Shown: positions 51,893 to 60,114, counted from the first letter of the stretch. The stretch is 64,000 nt of DNA from Bog-756 sp963769765 (GCA_963769765.1 CAVYNA010000004.1:372001-436000), one strand, 5' to 3'. Translations and numbers: made by a program. Notes: a model not told the origin generated them from the sequence alone.

Positions 51893-52887
51893 CAGGCCAC
51901 GTCGCCGTCGCGCTGCGAGGGCTCATCGGCGAGGGGGAGCCGCTCGATGACGCGGAGCCGTGCCGACTCCGAACGCCGGTTGCGACTGACCTCGTCCGCC
52001 GTGGGCCGGCGGGCGCCGCGGGAGACGAGCCGGAACCTCGAAGTCGCTCCGCAGACGCACGGCAGGCCGGGAGGGCACTGGCAGCCCCCGCTTGCCGCAC
52101 GTGAGAACGCGGCCTTGACCAGCCGGTCCTCACCCGAGTGGTAGGCGATGACCACGCACCGGCCGCCGGGGGCCAGCAGGTCGAGCACCTCGTCGAGGAC
52201 CCGGTCGAGCTGGACGAGCTCCTCGTTGACGGCGATGCGGATCGCCTGGAAGACACGTCGTGCCGGATGGCCGCCGTGGCGCCTCGCGGCGGCGGGGATC
52301 GCACCGCGGACCACCTCGGTCAGCTCATGGGTCGTGCGCACCGGGCGGGCGGTGGCGATCGCACGTGCAATGCGCCGGGCGAAGCGCACCTCGCCATTGT
52401 CGACGAAGAGCTGCACCAGGGCCGCCTCGTCGTAACCGTTGACCACGTCCGCAGCCGTCGGTCCGCCGGTCGGATCCATCCGCATGTCGAGGTCCGCGTC
52501 GTGCCGGTAGGAGAAGCCACGCTCGGCGACGTCGAGCTGCGGCGAGCTCACCCCGAGGTCGAAGAGCAGCCCCGAGAGCCCGATCCCGCCGGCCGGCCTC
52601 CCCGGCGGCGCGACGAACTCCGCCGCGTGGTCCGTGATCTCGTCGAAGCGTGCCCGGACCACGGTGGCCCGCGGCCCGAAGGGGGCGAGCGCCTCCGACG
52701 CCGCCGCGATCGCCGCCGGATCGCGGTCGATGCCGAGCACGGTGAGGCCGGGGTGCGCATGGAGCAGGGCCGCCGCGTGCCCGCCGCCGCCGACCGTTGC
52801 GTCGACGAGCAGGCCCGGCGGGACCGGCGAGAAGAGCTCGACGACCTCGGCGGTCATGACCGGTTGATGTGAAAAGTCCTGGCTCAT
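51892..52887 (-). CDS. rsmH: 16S rRNA (cytosine-1402-N4)-methyltransferase
   Basis: SAM-dependent N4 methylation of C1402 in 16S rRNA. The 331-residue protein starts MSQDFSHQPVMTAEVVELF and has VDATVGGGGHAAALL (SAM site), LFDLGVSSPQLDVAERGFSYR, MRMDP and IAYHSGEDRLVKAAF. A CPPGLPCVCG cysteine motif lies near the C terminus, as in many homologues. The ATG at 52887 has no strong ribosome-binding site, and the reading frame stays open far upstream. Confidence 0.95.
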   Translation of the reverse strand: MSQDFSHQPVMTAEVVELFSPVPPGLLVDATVGGGGHAAALLHAHPGLTVLGIDRDPAAIAAASEALAPFGPRATVVRARFDEITDHAAEFVAPPGRPAGGIGLSGLLFDLGVSSPQLDVAERGFSYRHDADLDMRMDPTGGPTAADVVNGYDEAALVQLFVDNGEVRFARRIARAIATARPVRTTHELTEVVRGAIPAAARRHGGHPARRVFQAIRIAVNEELVQLDRVLDEVLDLLAPGGRCVVIAYHSGEDRLVKAAFSRAASGGCQCPPGLPCVCGATSRFRLVSRGARRPTADEVSRNRRSESARLRVIERLPLADEPSQRDGDVA

Positions 52888-53228
52888 CCGCAGTCCCCCG
52901 ACCGGCACGATGCCAGCGGGTGGAGTGCCGCGACGATCACCCTGGAAGTGGGCGGAGGAGGGTTCTTCCAGCGATCCGGTCGAGGGACTGCGCATGGGCC
53001 AGACACGTTCGATGTGCACGTCCGACCGGGCGGCGGCGGCCAGGCCGGACTGGTAGGGCGTGAGCCGTGGGGGGCCCGCTGCCACGATCGGGTGGGATCC
53101 CGCCTGCCGGTGCCGGGGTGACGAGGTGATCCGCGTGATGGCCGTCCGCCTGCCCGCTCCGGCTGCGTCTCCAACTTGCTCACGCTCCTCGGGTTCGTCG
53201 CGGACCAGGTGGAGCGGGGCCGCACCGC
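52888..53228. other. 341-bp gap between mraZ and rsmH without a confident gene
   Basis: Both minus-strand frames here stay open (one continues in frame into rsmH, another spans 52884-53225), but composition looks like chance openness of high-GC DNA. I see no conserved motif, no clear promoter and no terminator. It could hold a long untranslated leader or a short unrecognised gene. Confidence 0.5.
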
Positions 53229-53648
53229 TCAGTCGTCGTCCCCTTGGGTCAGCCGAGCCTCTTCGGGCAGGACCTTCTCGTCCCACGCCTGGCGGTTCCA
53301 CAGCTCGACCCGGTCGATCGCCCCGAGCACGAGCACGTCCGACACCAGGCCCGCGTACTCGCGCAGCCGGACGGGGATCGCCATCCGGCCCTGCCGGTCG
53401 ACCTCCAATTCGTGGGAGGTCGAGGCCCACAGGCGTACCAGGTTCCGGTCGCTCCTCCCACCCGTGGACCGCTCGAGCATCGAGTCCATCTGCAGCTCGA
53501 ACTGCTCCGGTGTCCACAGCGACAAGCAGCCGTCCTGGTACTCGGTCAGGTACCCGCCGTGCTCGAACGGCGCGCGGAACTTCGCCGGCAGGATCACCCT
53601 TCCCTTGTCGTCGAGCGAGTGCTCGTACCTGCCGAAGAACCGTGCCAC
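53229..53648 (-). CDS. mraZ: Transcriptional regulator MraZ
   Basis: First gene of the division/cell-wall cluster and its likely autoregulator; MraZ is a ring-forming AbrB-fold DNA-binding protein. The 139-residue protein has two tandem SpoVT/AbrB-like repeats: residues 1-60 (GRYEHSLDDKGRVILPAKFR) and 75-125 (SHELEVDRQGRMAIPVRLREYAGL), each with the DxxGR motif. The start is the GTG at 53648 with GGGAG about 10 bases upstream. Its promoter carries phased repeats (53707-53757). Confidence 0.96.
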   Translation of the reverse strand: MARFFGRYEHSLDDKGRVILPAKFRAPFEHGGYLTEYQDGCLSLWTPEQFELQMDSMLERSTGGRSDRNLVRLWASTSHELEVDRQGRMAIPVRLREYAGLVSDVLVLGAIDRVELWNRQAWDEKVLPEEARLTQGDDD

Positions 53649-53669
53649 CGGTGATTGCTCCCACGACGC

Positions 53670-53703
53670 TCCCCGCAGTGCCGGGGACCCGATCCATCGG
53701 GTC
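53670..53703 (-). other. Two tandem hairpins in the mraZ leader
   Basis: An 18-nt near-palindrome with an 8-bp stem (GACCCGAT/ATCGGGTC, 53686-53703) is followed by a 6-bp stem (TCCCCG/CGGGGA) around GCACTG (53670-53687). Both lie in the leader, between the predicted start of transcription (about 53722) and the ribosome-binding site. They could affect translation or early termination of the cluster transcript. Confidence 0.5.
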
Positions 53704-53706
53704 CCT

Positions 53707-53764
53707 CCCTTTCACACCACTTTCCGCCACTCTACGCCCCTCTCCCCCACTCGTCAACCACTTC
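53707..53764 (-). promoter_or_regulatory. MraZ-box-like repeats, 10-bp period
   Basis: Plus-strand CCNCTNN-type elements begin at 53707, 53717, 53727, 53737 and 53747, with an extra copy at 53758. On the minus strand they read GAAAGGG, AAAGTGG, AGAGTGG, AGAGGGG and CGAGTGG. MraZ sites in mollicutes are AAAGTG(T/G) repeats with 10-bp spacing, and the middle three copies here fit that pattern best. They overlap the promoter from before -35 to about +15, as expected for repression by MraZ. Confidence 0.6.
53729..53757 (-). promoter_or_regulatory. Promoter of the division/cell-wall cluster
   Basis: On the minus strand TTGACG (53757-53752) and TAGAGT (53734-53729) are exactly 17 bases apart, close to the sigma-70 consensus and the best promoter in the window. 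Transcription should begin near 53722, about 74 bases before the mraZ start. It lies inside the phased repeats described separately. Confidence 0.7.
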
Positions 53765-53896
53765 GATGCCCAGCCCGGCCGATCGGCAGTGTGATGCGCA
53801 ACGGTGCCGCCGATCCGGCGTCGCAGGGGAGGCGGGGATCGTCCCGTCGGTCGGAGCGACACGCGGACGCGTACCCCCCGGAGCAGCTCGGCGGGT

Positions 53897-54607
53897 TCAG
53901 GCGAGGACGGCGAGCAGCGCGTCGAGGATCGAGGCACGGTCGACCGGGCCGTCCCGGTCACCGGCGAGCTCGACCGCGCCGACCGCCACCGGCCCGAGAT
54001 CGGCGATCGCCGCCAACCGTTCGCGCTCCCCCAGCGCGAGCAGGTCGACGAGCGGCGCGGGGTCCCACTCGAGCAGGCAGGTGCTCTGGATCCACGCCCC
54101 GCGCCCGGTCCGGCGCTGGGCCAATCCGACCACCTTGCGTCCCCCTCGCGTGCACACCTCGCCCGGTCCGAGGCCGGCGAAGCAGACCCGGTCCGACCAC
54201 GTCGATCTGGCGAGGCGACCCGGAGGCCTGACCGTGAGCCCCACGGCACCGACCCGTTCGAGCACTCCGCACCAGACGGTCCCGAACCACTCGAAGGACC
54301 GTCCGACGTCCGCCTGCCAGAGCGGGTCGCCGATCGGGACCCACGCGTCGACCCAGACCGGCGAGCCCGGCGCGACGAGGACCGCGCCCCCGCCCGAGCG
54401 CCGGCGGACCAGGTCGACGCCGGCAGCGGCCGCGCGTGCGGTGTCGACGTGTCGCTCGGGCTGCGTCGAGCCCAGCACGATCGCCGGCGTCGTCACCGAG
54501 CAGACGGCGAGCCGGCGAGCCGTTGGGTCGGACTCGGCCGCCGGCCATGATGCGTGCAAGGCCCCAGCGGTGCCCACGCGCTCGTCGATCCGGAAGCCGG
54601 TGGTCAT
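53897..54607 (-). CDS. Lipoate-protein ligase A-like protein
   Basis: A 236-residue biotin/lipoate ligase-fold protein, likely attaching lipoate or octanoate to carrier domains. Features are VDLVRRRSGGGAVLVAPGSPVWVDAWVP (substrate-binding loop with RRxSGGGAV) and GRKVVGLAQRRTGRGAWIQS, which holds the conserved Lys. The ATG at 54607 is chosen over upstream starts that overlap the HNH gene. It lies in the 3' part of this gene group and reads toward mraZ. Exact substrate unknown. Confidence 0.84.
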   Translation of the reverse strand: MTTGFRIDERVGTAGALHASWPAAESDPTARRLAVCSVTTPAIVLGSTQPERHVDTARAAAAGVDLVRRRSGGGAVLVAPGSPVWVDAWVPIGDPLWQADVGRSFEWFGTVWCGVLERVGAVGLTVRPPGRLARSTWSDRVCFAGLGPGEVCTRGGRKVVGLAQRRTGRGAWIQSTCLLEWDPAPLVDLLALGERERLAAIADLGPVAVGAVELAGDRDGPVDRASILDALLAVLA

Positions 54608-54647
54608 CACGGGTCGGGGGGCCGAGCGCGGCCCGCCGACGGCACGC

Positions 54648-55250
54648 TCACGCCGTGAGCTGGTCCCGATCGTGCTCCGGAATGCCGAGGTACGTGCCCC
54701 ACTCTTCGCTCGCCCCTCCACACAATGCGAGGAGCTGCACCCGGTGGCGCGGTGCGGTCGGGGTGCGCCGGAGGACCATCCCGACCTCGTGCGGCAGGCG
54801 GTCCTCCTTGCGCGTGTTGCAGCGGCGGCAGGCCGCGACGACGTTCTCCCAGGTGTGAAGGCCGCCCTTGCTCCGCGGGATGACGTGGTCGAGGTTCTCG
54901 GCCGTCGAGCCGCAGTACTGGCACCTCGAGCCGTCCCGTGCGAAGACCGTCCGCCGGTTGACCGCGACGCGGTAGTGCCGCGGCACGTGCACGTAGCGCA
55001 CCAGGCGCACGACGGAAGGCTCCGGCACGCTCATCCGCTCGGCGTGGAAGATCCGGTCGGTGGTGTGCACGAGCTCGGCCTTGGTGTCGAGCACGAGCAG
55101 TACCGCCCGACGCGAGGAAACGATGCCGAGCGGCTCGAAGGTGGCATTCAGTACGAGCGCACGCCGCGCGCCCGGTGCCGTGGGGCGCGGCGGCGTGGAC
55201 TGGCCACGAATGGCCGCCTGCGTCGCGGCGTGCCTCGACCGTCGGTCCAT
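54648..55250 (-). CDS. HNH endonuclease family protein
   Basis: A 200-residue protein with an N-terminal beta-rich region (ALVLNATFEPLGIVSSRRAVLLVLDTKAELVH) and a C-terminal HNH nuclease domain. The domain is marked by CQYCG, LDHVIPRSKGG (HNH His), TWENVVAACRRCNTRK (Asn and second Cys pair). This arrangement is widespread and chromosomal in actinobacteria, often near housekeeping genes, and its target is unknown. The start is the ATG at 55250. Confidence 0.9.
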   Translation of the reverse strand: MDRRSRHAATQAAIRGQSTPPRPTAPGARRALVLNATFEPLGIVSSRRAVLLVLDTKAELVHTTDRIFHAERMSVPEPSVVRLVRYVHVPRHYRVAVNRRTVFARDGSRCQYCGSTAENLDHVIPRSKGGLHTWENVVAACRRCNTRKEDRLPHEVGMVLRRTPTAPRHRVQLLALCGGASEEWGTYLGIPEHDRDQLTA

Positions 55251-55261
55251 GGGTCCGGAAA

Positions 55262-55606
55262 TTAGCCCGAGCGGACGTCGTCCACGAGGTTGTCCGTGCA
55301 CGCCGGGTGGGCCCGGTGCCGAGACGGTCGTCGAGGGACCCGGGTGTCGCGGCACCACTCGAGGTAGGAGACCACGTCGCGGGCGTCGGGCTCGGCATCG
55401 GACCGACCGTAGGCGGTGACCATCCGGAAGGCCCAGAGCCTCCGGTCGGGGACGGGAAGTGGAGGCCGATGGTGCCACCATCCCGGTGGCGCAAGACGGA
55501 TCAGCGCACCGAGTGCGGTCCACCACAGATCGGGGCGCCGGAAGACCGCGCGGGCCGAGGTCACCATCCCCGTCGACGCCGACACACGCGTCGGACCCGC
55601 GCTCAT
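55262..55606 (-). CDS. Conserved small hypothetical protein
   Basis: A 114-residue protein whose ATG overlaps the ROK kinase stop (ATGA). It is rich in Trp, Arg and Pro: RPDLWWTALGALIRLAPPGWWHHRPPLPVPDRRLWAFRMVTAYG, then DVVSYLEWCRDTR. This Trp/Pro pattern recurs in small actinobacterial proteins near sugar kinase or division genes. No catalytic motif or signal peptide is evident. Function unknown. Confidence 0.75.
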   Translation of the reverse strand: MSAGPTRVSASTGMVTSARAVFRRPDLWWTALGALIRLAPPGWWHHRPPLPVPDRRLWAFRMVTAYGRSDAEPDARDVVSYLEWCRDTRVPRRPSRHRAHPACTDNLVDDVRSG

Positions 55607-56532
55607 GTGGATCCCCTGTTGCCGGGAGCGGTGTGCATCGACCGGAGACCGACGGCCGCGGCCCCGATGATCGGACCGTTCGCCCCGAGCCCGGCGGGCT
55701 CGACGCGGGTCGACCGTGAGAACGCGAGGCGACACCGCAGCTCGATCTCCTCTTGGGCTGCGTCAAAGAACGCCGCGCCGTACCCGAGCGCCACAGAACC
55801 GGCCACCACGGCGAGCTCGAGGTCGAGCAGATTCGCCACCGACGCGATCGCGCGGCCGACCAGCATGCCGCTCCGTCGACGGACGTCATGGGGCGCGTCG
55901 GACGGCGGTCGCCCGGTGACCGCTTCGATGGCGATCCCCGACGCTTCGGCTTCGAGGCAGCCCGTCCCGCCACAGCTGCAGCTGCGTCCTTCGGGCACCA
56001 CCACCACGTGGCCGATGTGACCTGCGTTGCCCTCCCTCCCGTCGAGCAGCCGCCCGTCGAGCACGATGCCACCCCCCACACCGGTCGAGACCACGATCGC
56101 GAGGTAGTCCCGTACTCCGCGTGCAGCGCCCAACCACCCCTCGCCGAGCGCGAGCGCCTTCGCGTCGTTGTCGATGGCGACGGGAAGGCCGACCAACTCG
56201 GCGAGCCGCCCACGCACGGGGAAGCCGCGCCAAGCGCGGATGTTGAGCGGGCTCACCCGCTCTCCGTGGGTGTCCATCGGCCCGCCGCAGCCGACCCCGC
56301 AGACGGACGGTTCGAGGTCCGAGGCGTCGCGCACGCGACCCACGACCTCGGCGACGACCGCGAAGACCGTCTCGGGATCGTCGGTGTCCGGCGTGGACGC
56401 ACGGTCCTCGGCGTGGATGCAGCCGTGACCGTCCACGATCGCCGCGGCCACCTTGGTCCCGCCGATGTCGACGGCGAGGACGGTCCGGTCGTACGGTGCC
56501 GCGATGTCGGGGCGGCCCCGGGTGGTCGACAC
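55603..56532 (-). CDS. ROK family sugar kinase (glucokinase-like)
   Basis: A 309-residue kinase probably acting on glucose or another hexose. It shows the phosphate-binding LAVDIGGTKVAAAIVDG, the sugar/catalytic region VAIDNDAKALALGEGWLGAARG (Asp), GVGGGIVLDGRLLDGREGNAGHIGHV, and the ROK zinc motif CSCGGTGCLEAEASG (CxCGxxGCxE). ROK regulators carry an N-terminal HTH, which is absent here. It is followed by an overlapping small gene and preceded by DUF3040. Confidence 0.93.
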   Translation of the reverse strand: MSTTRGRPDIAAPYDRTVLAVDIGGTKVAAAIVDGHGCIHAEDRASTPDTDDPETVFAVVAEVVGRVRDASDLEPSVCGVGCGGPMDTHGERVSPLNIRAWRGFPVRGRLAELVGLPVAIDNDAKALALGEGWLGAARGVRDYLAIVVSTGVGGGIVLDGRLLDGREGNAGHIGHVVVVPEGRSCSCGGTGCLEAEASGIAIEAVTGRPPSDAPHDVRRRSGMLVGRAIASVANLLDLELAVVAGSVALGYGAAFFDAAQEEIELRCRLAFSRSTRVEPAGLGANGPIIGAAAVGLRSMHTAPGNRGST

Positions 56533-56549
56533 CTGGGCGCCTTGGTCGG

Positions 56550-56924
56550 TCAGTCGTCGCGGTGGAAGCGTCCGCGGATCCAGTCCCGTGGGTCGTGGAC
56601 CGGACTGTTCAGGCTGCGGTTGTGCAGCGACCGCGAGATGTCGTCGATGCCCGCTTTCCCCATGCGCCGGGCGTTGTTGGCGAACACCACCCCGGAGAGG
56701 AACATCACGATCACCCCGACGAACCCGAGGACGACGTGCGAGGAGAACGTGAAGAACATGAACACCAGCGCGGCCACGAAGACGAGCGCCGACCAGATGC
56801 AGTAACGGCCGGCGTGGCGGTACACCGTCTCCGAGCGCACCCGCTCTGCGAAGTCCGGATCCTCTTGGTAGAGGGACTGCTCCAGCTCGTGCAGGATGCG
56901 CTGTTCGTGCTCAGAGAGCGGCAC
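56550..56924 (-). CDS. DUF3040 membrane protein
   Basis: A 124-residue protein with the DUF3040 pattern: MPLSEHEQRILHELEQSLYQEDPDFAERV, then two adjacent hydrophobic segments (about 43-62 and 65-85) and a hydrophilic C-terminal tail. DUF3040 proteins are actinobacterial and often sit near mraZ/division genes, which fits here. The GTG at 56924 follows GGAGGGG. Role unknown, likely envelope. Confidence 0.9.
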   Translation of the reverse strand: MPLSEHEQRILHELEQSLYQEDPDFAERVRSETVYRHAGRYCIWSALVFVAALVFMFFTFSSHVVLGFVGVIVMFLSGVVFANNARRMGKAGIDDISRSLHNRSLNSPVHDPRDWIRGRFHRDD

Positions 56925-57058
56925 CGGTTCGTCCCCTCCAGCCGTCGGTAAGCCCTGTGGTCGCCGCTCTCATCCTCGCGCAACCTCCACCCCGATGCAC
57001 TGCATCTCTCCTGCATCGGATGGTACCGGGACCGACTTGATCGTGCACTCCCCCCATC

Positions 57059-58384
57059 TTACAAAGCCTTCGGCGCCCGCTCACCGGCACCCCTGGCCGC
57101 GGGGCCAGCGGGGCCCCACTGGGCGTCGCCCCGGCCACGCAACGCGAGCCCGTCGTCACGGACCAGGGAGGCCGGACCGACCGAGCGACCGCCGAAGCGT
57201 GCCCGCACCGCATCGACCGCTTCGGTGACCGATCCCCAGGCGCTCTGGAGCCGGGCCGCGCCTGCGCTCCCCGCCGCCGCGCTGTCGTCGTCGAGGTCGA
57301 GTGCGAGCTGGACCCCACCGGTGCGGTCGAAGAGTCCGGAGAGGCTCACCCCGAGCAACCGGACGCCCTGGTCGCGCTCCAGTCCGTCGAAGAGCTCGCG
57401 GGCGACGGCGACGATGGCGGGTGACGCGTCGACCGGTCCGGACACGGAGTGCGAGCGGGTGCGCACGGTGAAGTCGGCGAACCGCACCTTGATGTTCACC
57501 GTCCGGCAGGTGAGTCCCGAACGACGGAGCTGTCCGGCCGACGCGTCTGCGAGGCGCACCAGATGGCCCCCGAGTACGTCGCGGTCCCAGAGGTCCTCGG
57601 CGAAGGTCTCCTCGTGACCGATCGACTTCGCGGCCTGTGCGGCCACCACCGGGCGCGGGTCGTCCCCGCGCGCGAGCGCATCGAGATGACGGCCCGCGGC
57701 CCGGCCGAGGCTTCGCTCGAGGACTCCGACCGGCAGGCTCGCAAGTTCTGCGACCGTGGCGACCCCGAGACGCTCGAGCTTCCGACCGGTCACCGGGCCC
57801 ACACCCGGGAGTGCCCGCGCCGGCAGGCGCGCGAGGAATCGCGGCTCGCCCTCCGGCGACACGACCACGACACCGGGGCCCGGTTCGACCCCGCGCAGTG
57901 ACGCCACCGGCTTCGCCGCCTTGGACGCGAGTTTGGCGACCAGCTTCGAGCGACCGACCCCGACCGAGCAGGCGAGGCCGAGGTCTTCGGTCACCTGCGC
58001 ACGCAGCTGCTCCGCGAGGGTCCGGCCGTCGCCGCGGAGGCCGGGACAGCCGGTCACGTCGAGGAACGCCTCGTCGAGGGAGATCCCCTCGACCAGCGGC
58101 GTCACCGACTCGAGGATCGCGTGGAGCTTCGCGCTCTCCTCCGAATACCGGTGGTAGCGCCCGTCGAGGATGATCGCCGACGGACAGAGGCGGCGCGCCA
58201 CCGCCGAAGGCATCGCGGAGTGCACGCCGAACCGGCGCGCCTCGTAGGTGCACGCCGCGACGACACCGCGCCTGCCGCTGCCTCCGACGATGACCGGGAG
58301 ACCTTCGAGCGTGGGGTCGTCGAGGACCTCCACCGAGGCGAAGAAGGCGTCCATGTCGACGTGGAGAACGACGCGCTCATCCAC
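57059..58384 (-). CDS. dinB: DNA polymerase IV (Y-family)
   Basis: Error-prone translesion polymerase. The 441-residue protein begins VLHVDMDAFFASVEVLDDPTLEGLPVIVGG (metal site, DMDAFF), has the SLDEAFLDVTG catalytic box, a helix-hairpin-helix (LPARALPGVGPVTGRKLERLGV) and the little-finger domain with RLLGVSLSGL. The GTG at 58384 overlaps the LmbE stop. No beta-clamp motif is obvious at the C terminus. It is the last gene after LysM-nrdR-lmbE, all on the minus strand. Confidence 0.95.
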   Translation of the reverse strand: MDERVVLHVDMDAFFASVEVLDDPTLEGLPVIVGGSGRRGVVAACTYEARRFGVHSAMPSAVARRLCPSAIILDGRYHRYSEESAKLHAILESVTPLVEGISLDEAFLDVTGCPGLRGDGRTLAEQLRAQVTEDLGLACSVGVGRSKLVAKLASKAAKPVASLRGVEPGPGVVVVSPEGEPRFLARLPARALPGVGPVTGRKLERLGVATVAELASLPVGVLERSLGRAAGRHLDALARGDDPRPVVAAQAAKSIGHEETFAEDLWDRDVLGGHLVRLADASAGQLRRSGLTCRTVNIKVRFADFTVRTRSHSVSGPVDASPAIVAVARELFDGLERDQGVRLLGVSLSGLFDRTGGVQLALDLDDDSAAAGSAGAARLQSAWGSVTEAVDAVRARFGGRSVGPASLVRDDGLALRGRGDAQWGPAGPAARGAGERAPKAL

Positions 58385-59087
58385 CGAGACGCAGCCTCTT
58401 GAACCCTTCTGCGTAGGTGACGCCCGCCTGTCGTCCTGCATCTTCGGCGGCCAGTCGCACCGCCGTCGCAGCCCACTCGACTCCGTCGGGGAACTGGCTG
58501 CGATGACACCCGACGGCCGCGCCCTTTCGTGCGACCGTGTCGGTGACGTCAACCCAGACGTCTGGCTCGAGCGTCCCCGACAGCAGCACCGTCGTGACCT
58601 GGTGCGCAGGGCCCGAATTCGGAAAGTAGTGCGGCAGCGCGGCAGCCGGTGCGACGGCGTCGAGCGTTGCGATCCCGACCATCCGGTGGTCGCGGTGGTT
58701 GAAGTACTCCTGGCCGAAGAAGACGGCGGTCGGGTCGGGACAGATGACCACCTCGGGCCGGTGCCGGCGAACCAGCGCGACCAGGGCACCGCGCAGCTCC
58801 GAGTCGTCCTCGAGCTCCCCGTCGCGGTAACCGAGGAACTCCTGTCCCGAGAGGCCGACGATGCCGGCGGCCTCGGCCGCCTCGAGCGCCCGCTGGGCCG
58901 CGAGCGACCGGGGGTCGACCCCCGGATCGGTGCTCCCCTTGGCGCCGTCAGTGCAGAGGACCACCCGGACGTCCGCACCGGCCGCGGCCCACGCGGCGAG
59001 CGTCCCTCCGCACGAGACGTCGGGATCGTCGGGATGCGCGTAGATCGCAAGTGCCGAACGCGGGACCTCCGAAAGCAGCTCGGGCAC
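58377..59087 (-). CDS. PIG-L/LmbE family deacetylase
   Basis: A 236-residue zinc-dependent N-acetylglucosamine-type deacetylase. Zinc motif ALAIYAHPDDPDVSCGGTLA (HPDD) and the third ligand in NHRDHRMVG are present, with CTDGAKGSTDP between them. Related proteins act on mycothiol precursors (MshB/Mca). The start is the GTG at 59087, three bases after the nrdR stop; the stop overlaps dinB. Substrate not determinable. Confidence 0.9.
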   Translation of the reverse strand: MPELLSEVPRSALAIYAHPDDPDVSCGGTLAAWAAAGADVRVVLCTDGAKGSTDPGVDPRSLAAQRALEAAEAAGIVGLSGQEFLGYRDGELEDDSELRGALVALVRRHRPEVVICPDPTAVFFGQEYFNHRDHRMVGIATLDAVAPAAALPHYFPNSGPAHQVTTVLLSGTLEPDVWVDVTDTVARKGAAVGCHRSQFPDGVEWAATAVRLAAEDAGRQAGVTYAEGFKRLRLGG

Positions 59088-59090
59088 GGC

Positions 59091-59564
59091 TCAGCCGCCG
59101 TGGCGCTTGGGCGCGGTGGTCTTGGTCAACAGGCCGGCCTCACGGCTGAAGTCGTCGGCGCCCTCGAAGCCCTTGTAGACGCTCGCGAACCGGAGGTAGG
59201 CGACCTCGTCGACCCCCCGGAGCCGTTCGAGCACGGCCAACCCCACCTGTTCGGAGGTCGGCTCCGCCGTCTCCTCGCGGAGCGCGTCCTCGACCTGGTG
59301 AGCCACCGTCTCGAGCTGGTCCTCGGTGACCGGACGGTTCTTCGTGGCCGCCCGCAGGCCGTTGATCACCTTGGCCCGGTCGAACGGCTCGCGGGCACCC
59401 GATCGCTTCGCGACCATCAGGGGCACCTCCTCGAGGCGCTCGAAGGTCGTGTACCGGTGTGCGCATCGGGCGCACTCCCGGCGCCTCCGGATCGCCGCAC
59501 CGTCCTCGGCCGTCCGGGAGTCGACCACCCGGTCGTCGTCGGCAAGACACCACGGGCAGCGCAC
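59091..59564 (-). CDS. nrdR: Transcriptional repressor NrdR
   Basis: ATP/dATP-sensing repressor of ribonucleotide reductase genes. The 157-residue protein has the zinc ribbon with CPWC (3-6) and CARC (31-34), then the ATP-cone (VAKRSGAREPFDRAKVINGLRAATKNRPV) and VAYLRFASVYKGFEGADDF. It lies about 80 bases downstream of the LysM gene, the lexA-LysM-nrdR order known in mycobacteria. No nrd gene is in the window. Confidence 0.96.
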   Translation of the reverse strand: MRCPWCLADDDRVVDSRTAEDGAAIRRRRECARCAHRYTTFERLEEVPLMVAKRSGAREPFDRAKVINGLRAATKNRPVTEDQLETVAHQVEDALREETAEPTSEQVGLAVLERLRGVDEVAYLRFASVYKGFEGADDFSREAGLLTKTTAPKRHGG

Positions 59565-59643
59565 GATTCGAGGCTACTCAGTGACGGGCCCTCCAACGCT
59601 GACCAGCCACCCGCTTTCCCGCCCTCCGGGTGACTAGCCGGCC

Positions 59644-60108
59644 TCAGGGGAGGGTGAGGTGCTCGCCCGGCACCACCGACTCGGCGCCGGTGGCCGCGGC
59701 CAGACGGGCCACGAGTGGACGCGGGTCGCCTGACGGATCGACCCGCTGCGCGATGCTCCAGAGCGAGTCCCCCGGCTGAACGATGTAGGTCGCCGGTCCC
59801 GACCCCACGAGAGCGGAACCGGCGGCGTGGGAGCGACCACCGGTTCCGCTCAGGGGAAGCGCGAGGACGATCAGGAGTGCGCCCACGACGGCGAGGAGCG
59901 TCCGTCGACGCCGCACCTCCGGCGACAGCCCGGTACGAACCGGGCGCCTCGCGGAGCGCGTCGGTGCCGGTGTCGGCCACTCGGACCTTCCGTCGACCAG
60001 GCGAAGCGGGAGGGGTCGCAGGGTCGTCGTCCCCCGCCCGTCGACGAGCGGAAGAGCCAGCGAGCCGTCGACCGGAGCGAAGAGGGCCAGCGAACGCGTG
60101 TTCGTCAT
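59644..60108 (-). CDS. LysM membrane protein, candidate SOS cell-division inhibitor
   Basis: A 154-residue protein with a basic N-terminal region (1-68), one membrane segment (about 71-88) and an extracytoplasmic LysM domain (ATYIVQPGDSLWSIAQRVDPSGDP...) ending GEHLTLP. Divergence from lexA matches YneA in Bacillus and ChiZ in mycobacteria, SOS-induced proteins that delay division. Function here is inferred from architecture and place. The ATG at 60108 is the predicted transcription start itself, so the message is probably leaderless. Confidence 0.85.
   Translation of the reverse strand: MTNTRSLALFAPVDGSLALPLVDGRGTTTLRPLPLRLVDGRSEWPTPAPTRSARRPVRTGLSPEVRRRRTLLAVVGALLIVLALPLSGTGGRSHAAGSALVGSGPATYIVQPGDSLWSIAQRVDPSGDPRPLVARLAAATGAESVVPGEHLTLP
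60091..60104. promoter_or_regulatory. LexA-box-like site, inside the LysM gene start
   Basis: CGAAC-GCGT-GTTCG, a perfect GAAC-N4-GTTC actinobacterial SOS motif, lies within codons 2-6 of the LysM gene. It is the first of four such sites across 120 bp. Confidence 0.6.
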
Positions 60109-60114
60109 GGATGC

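Noticed and set aside
49557..51950. Long plus-strand frame opposite ftsI
   Set aside because: Shadow of ftsI; Arg/Gly/Asp-rich sequence with no motif.
52888..54249. Upstream in-frame extension of rsmH
   Set aside because: It would run antiparallel-free through mraZ in another frame. The conserved RsmH N terminus begins at 52887.
56985..57030. Palindromic GATGCAGTGCATC upstream of DUF3040
   Set aside because: Short, single, with no promoter overlap I could support; likely chance or weak structure.
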